A stretch of DNA of 6,150 nt, taken from Lachnospiraceae bacterium (GTDB taxonomy: Bacteria > Bacillota > Clostridia > Lachnospirales > Lachnospiraceae). Positions within the stretch are counted from its first letter, which is position 1. Each line of letters begins with the position of its first letter. Under the pieces are notes generated by a model that did no database searches, had not been told where the DNA came from, and saw nothing but the letters and a program-made list of their open reading frames with translations. The stretch lies in NCBI GenBank assembly GCA_017964745.1, contig JAGCRJ010000184.1, positions 1-6,150 of the forward strand, given 5' to 3'. The position numbers and the translations under genes were made by a program. This document shows positions 5,828 through 6,150 of this stretch, in pieces.

Positions 5828-6150
5828 TTATTCGCCGGCTTCATCTCCGCCGGATCCTGCGTTCTCTCTTTCCTTGGGTGCAAGGAAGGATTTGAGCTTC
5901 TCTTCGATTACTCTGGGGTTCTCACCTGCCTGGATGGAAAGAAGGCCTTCGATCATGACCTGCTTCTGCATCATCTCCACTGCATTGTCCGCTTTGAGCT
6001 TGGCTGCGGTAGGTGTACAGATCCAGTTTGCAAGGAGTGAACCGTACAGGGTCGTAATGAGTGCGACCGCCATGGAAGGACCGATCGACGAAGCGTCGGA
6101 CATGTTGTTGAGCATGTTAACAAGTCCTACCAGAGTTCCTATCATTCCCC
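5828..6150 (-). CDS. motA: Flagellar stator protein MotA, C-terminal fragment (5' end outside the window)
   Basis: This is the last 106 codons of MotA plus the stop. The frame stays open to the window edge, where GMIGTLVGLVNML is read. This is the conserved MotA motif at the third membrane helix, so the Met inside it (6145) is internal and not the start. A fourth helix follows (SIGPSMAVALITTLYGSLLA) with a conserved proline. The cytoplasmic tail includes MIEGLLSIQAGENPRVIEEK, a strong MotA signature, and ends in a Gly/Glu-rich stretch (GSGGDEAGE). MotA supplies the cytoplasmic face that pushes on FliG and forms the ion channel with MotB. The stop lies 54 nt before motB. About 150 or more N-terminal residues should lie beyond 6150. 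Given its PomB-like partner it might equally be named PomA. Confidence 0.95.
   Translation of the reverse strand, partial: GMIGTLVGLVNMLNNMSDASSIGPSMAVALITTLYGSLLANWICTPTAAKLKADNAVEMMQKQVMIEGLLSIQAGENPRVIEEKLKSFLAPKERENAGSGGDEAGE

Noticed and set aside
5828..6145. A short complete gene starting at the ATG at 6145
   Set aside because: The frame stays open to the window edge and the Met lies inside the conserved GMIGTLVGLV motif, so this is the truncated C-terminal part of MotA.

Overview
The window is one uninterrupted run of flagellar and chemotaxis genes, all on the minus strand, so transcription goes from high to low coordinates. In transcription order they are motA (5' end outside the window), motB, fliL, fliM, fliY (FliN-type switch protein), cheY, fliO (called fliZ in some Firmicutes), fliP, fliQ and the first 29 codons of fliR. 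Together they cover almost every base. The longest gaps are 54 nt (motA-motB) and 44 nt (fliY-cheY), and several junctions are a few bases or overlap.

The organism is most likely a motile Gram-positive anaerobe of the Clostridia, probably Lachnospiraceae-like (Roseburia, Butyrivibrio or Agathobacter relatives). This is inferred from the gene order motA-motB-fliL-fliM-fliY-cheY-fliO-fliP-fliQ-fliR, from a FliY carrying CheC-type phosphatase motifs, from moderate GC with strong GGAGG-type ribosome binding sites, and from the style of the MotB membrane segment. The genus cannot be fixed from sequence reading alone.

Region by region: 5828-6150 and 4904-5773 encode the stator (MotA/MotB). 4363-4884 encodes FliL, the stator-associated membrane protein. 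3362-4342 and 2051-3358 encode the C-ring switch proteins FliM and FliY, both with an N-terminal EIxALL-type peptide of the kind that binds CheY-P. 1644-2006 encodes CheY itself. 1265-1639, 396-1265, 99-371 and 1-89 encode FliO, FliP, FliQ and FliR, the assembly factor and membrane core of the flagellar type III export gate. The operon therefore joins torque generation, direction switching, the switching signal, signal removal (FliY phosphatase motifs) and export-gate assembly in one transcript.

No promoter, rho-independent terminator, tRNA, mobile element, CRISPR array or foreign-looking segment was seen. I found no evidence of an undescribed system. The points worth a second look are details within known families: a two-part low-complexity linker in FliY with tandem DNA repeats, a sodium-motor-like MotB membrane segment, a long N-terminal region in FliP, and a small GUAA-capped hairpin between motA and motB.
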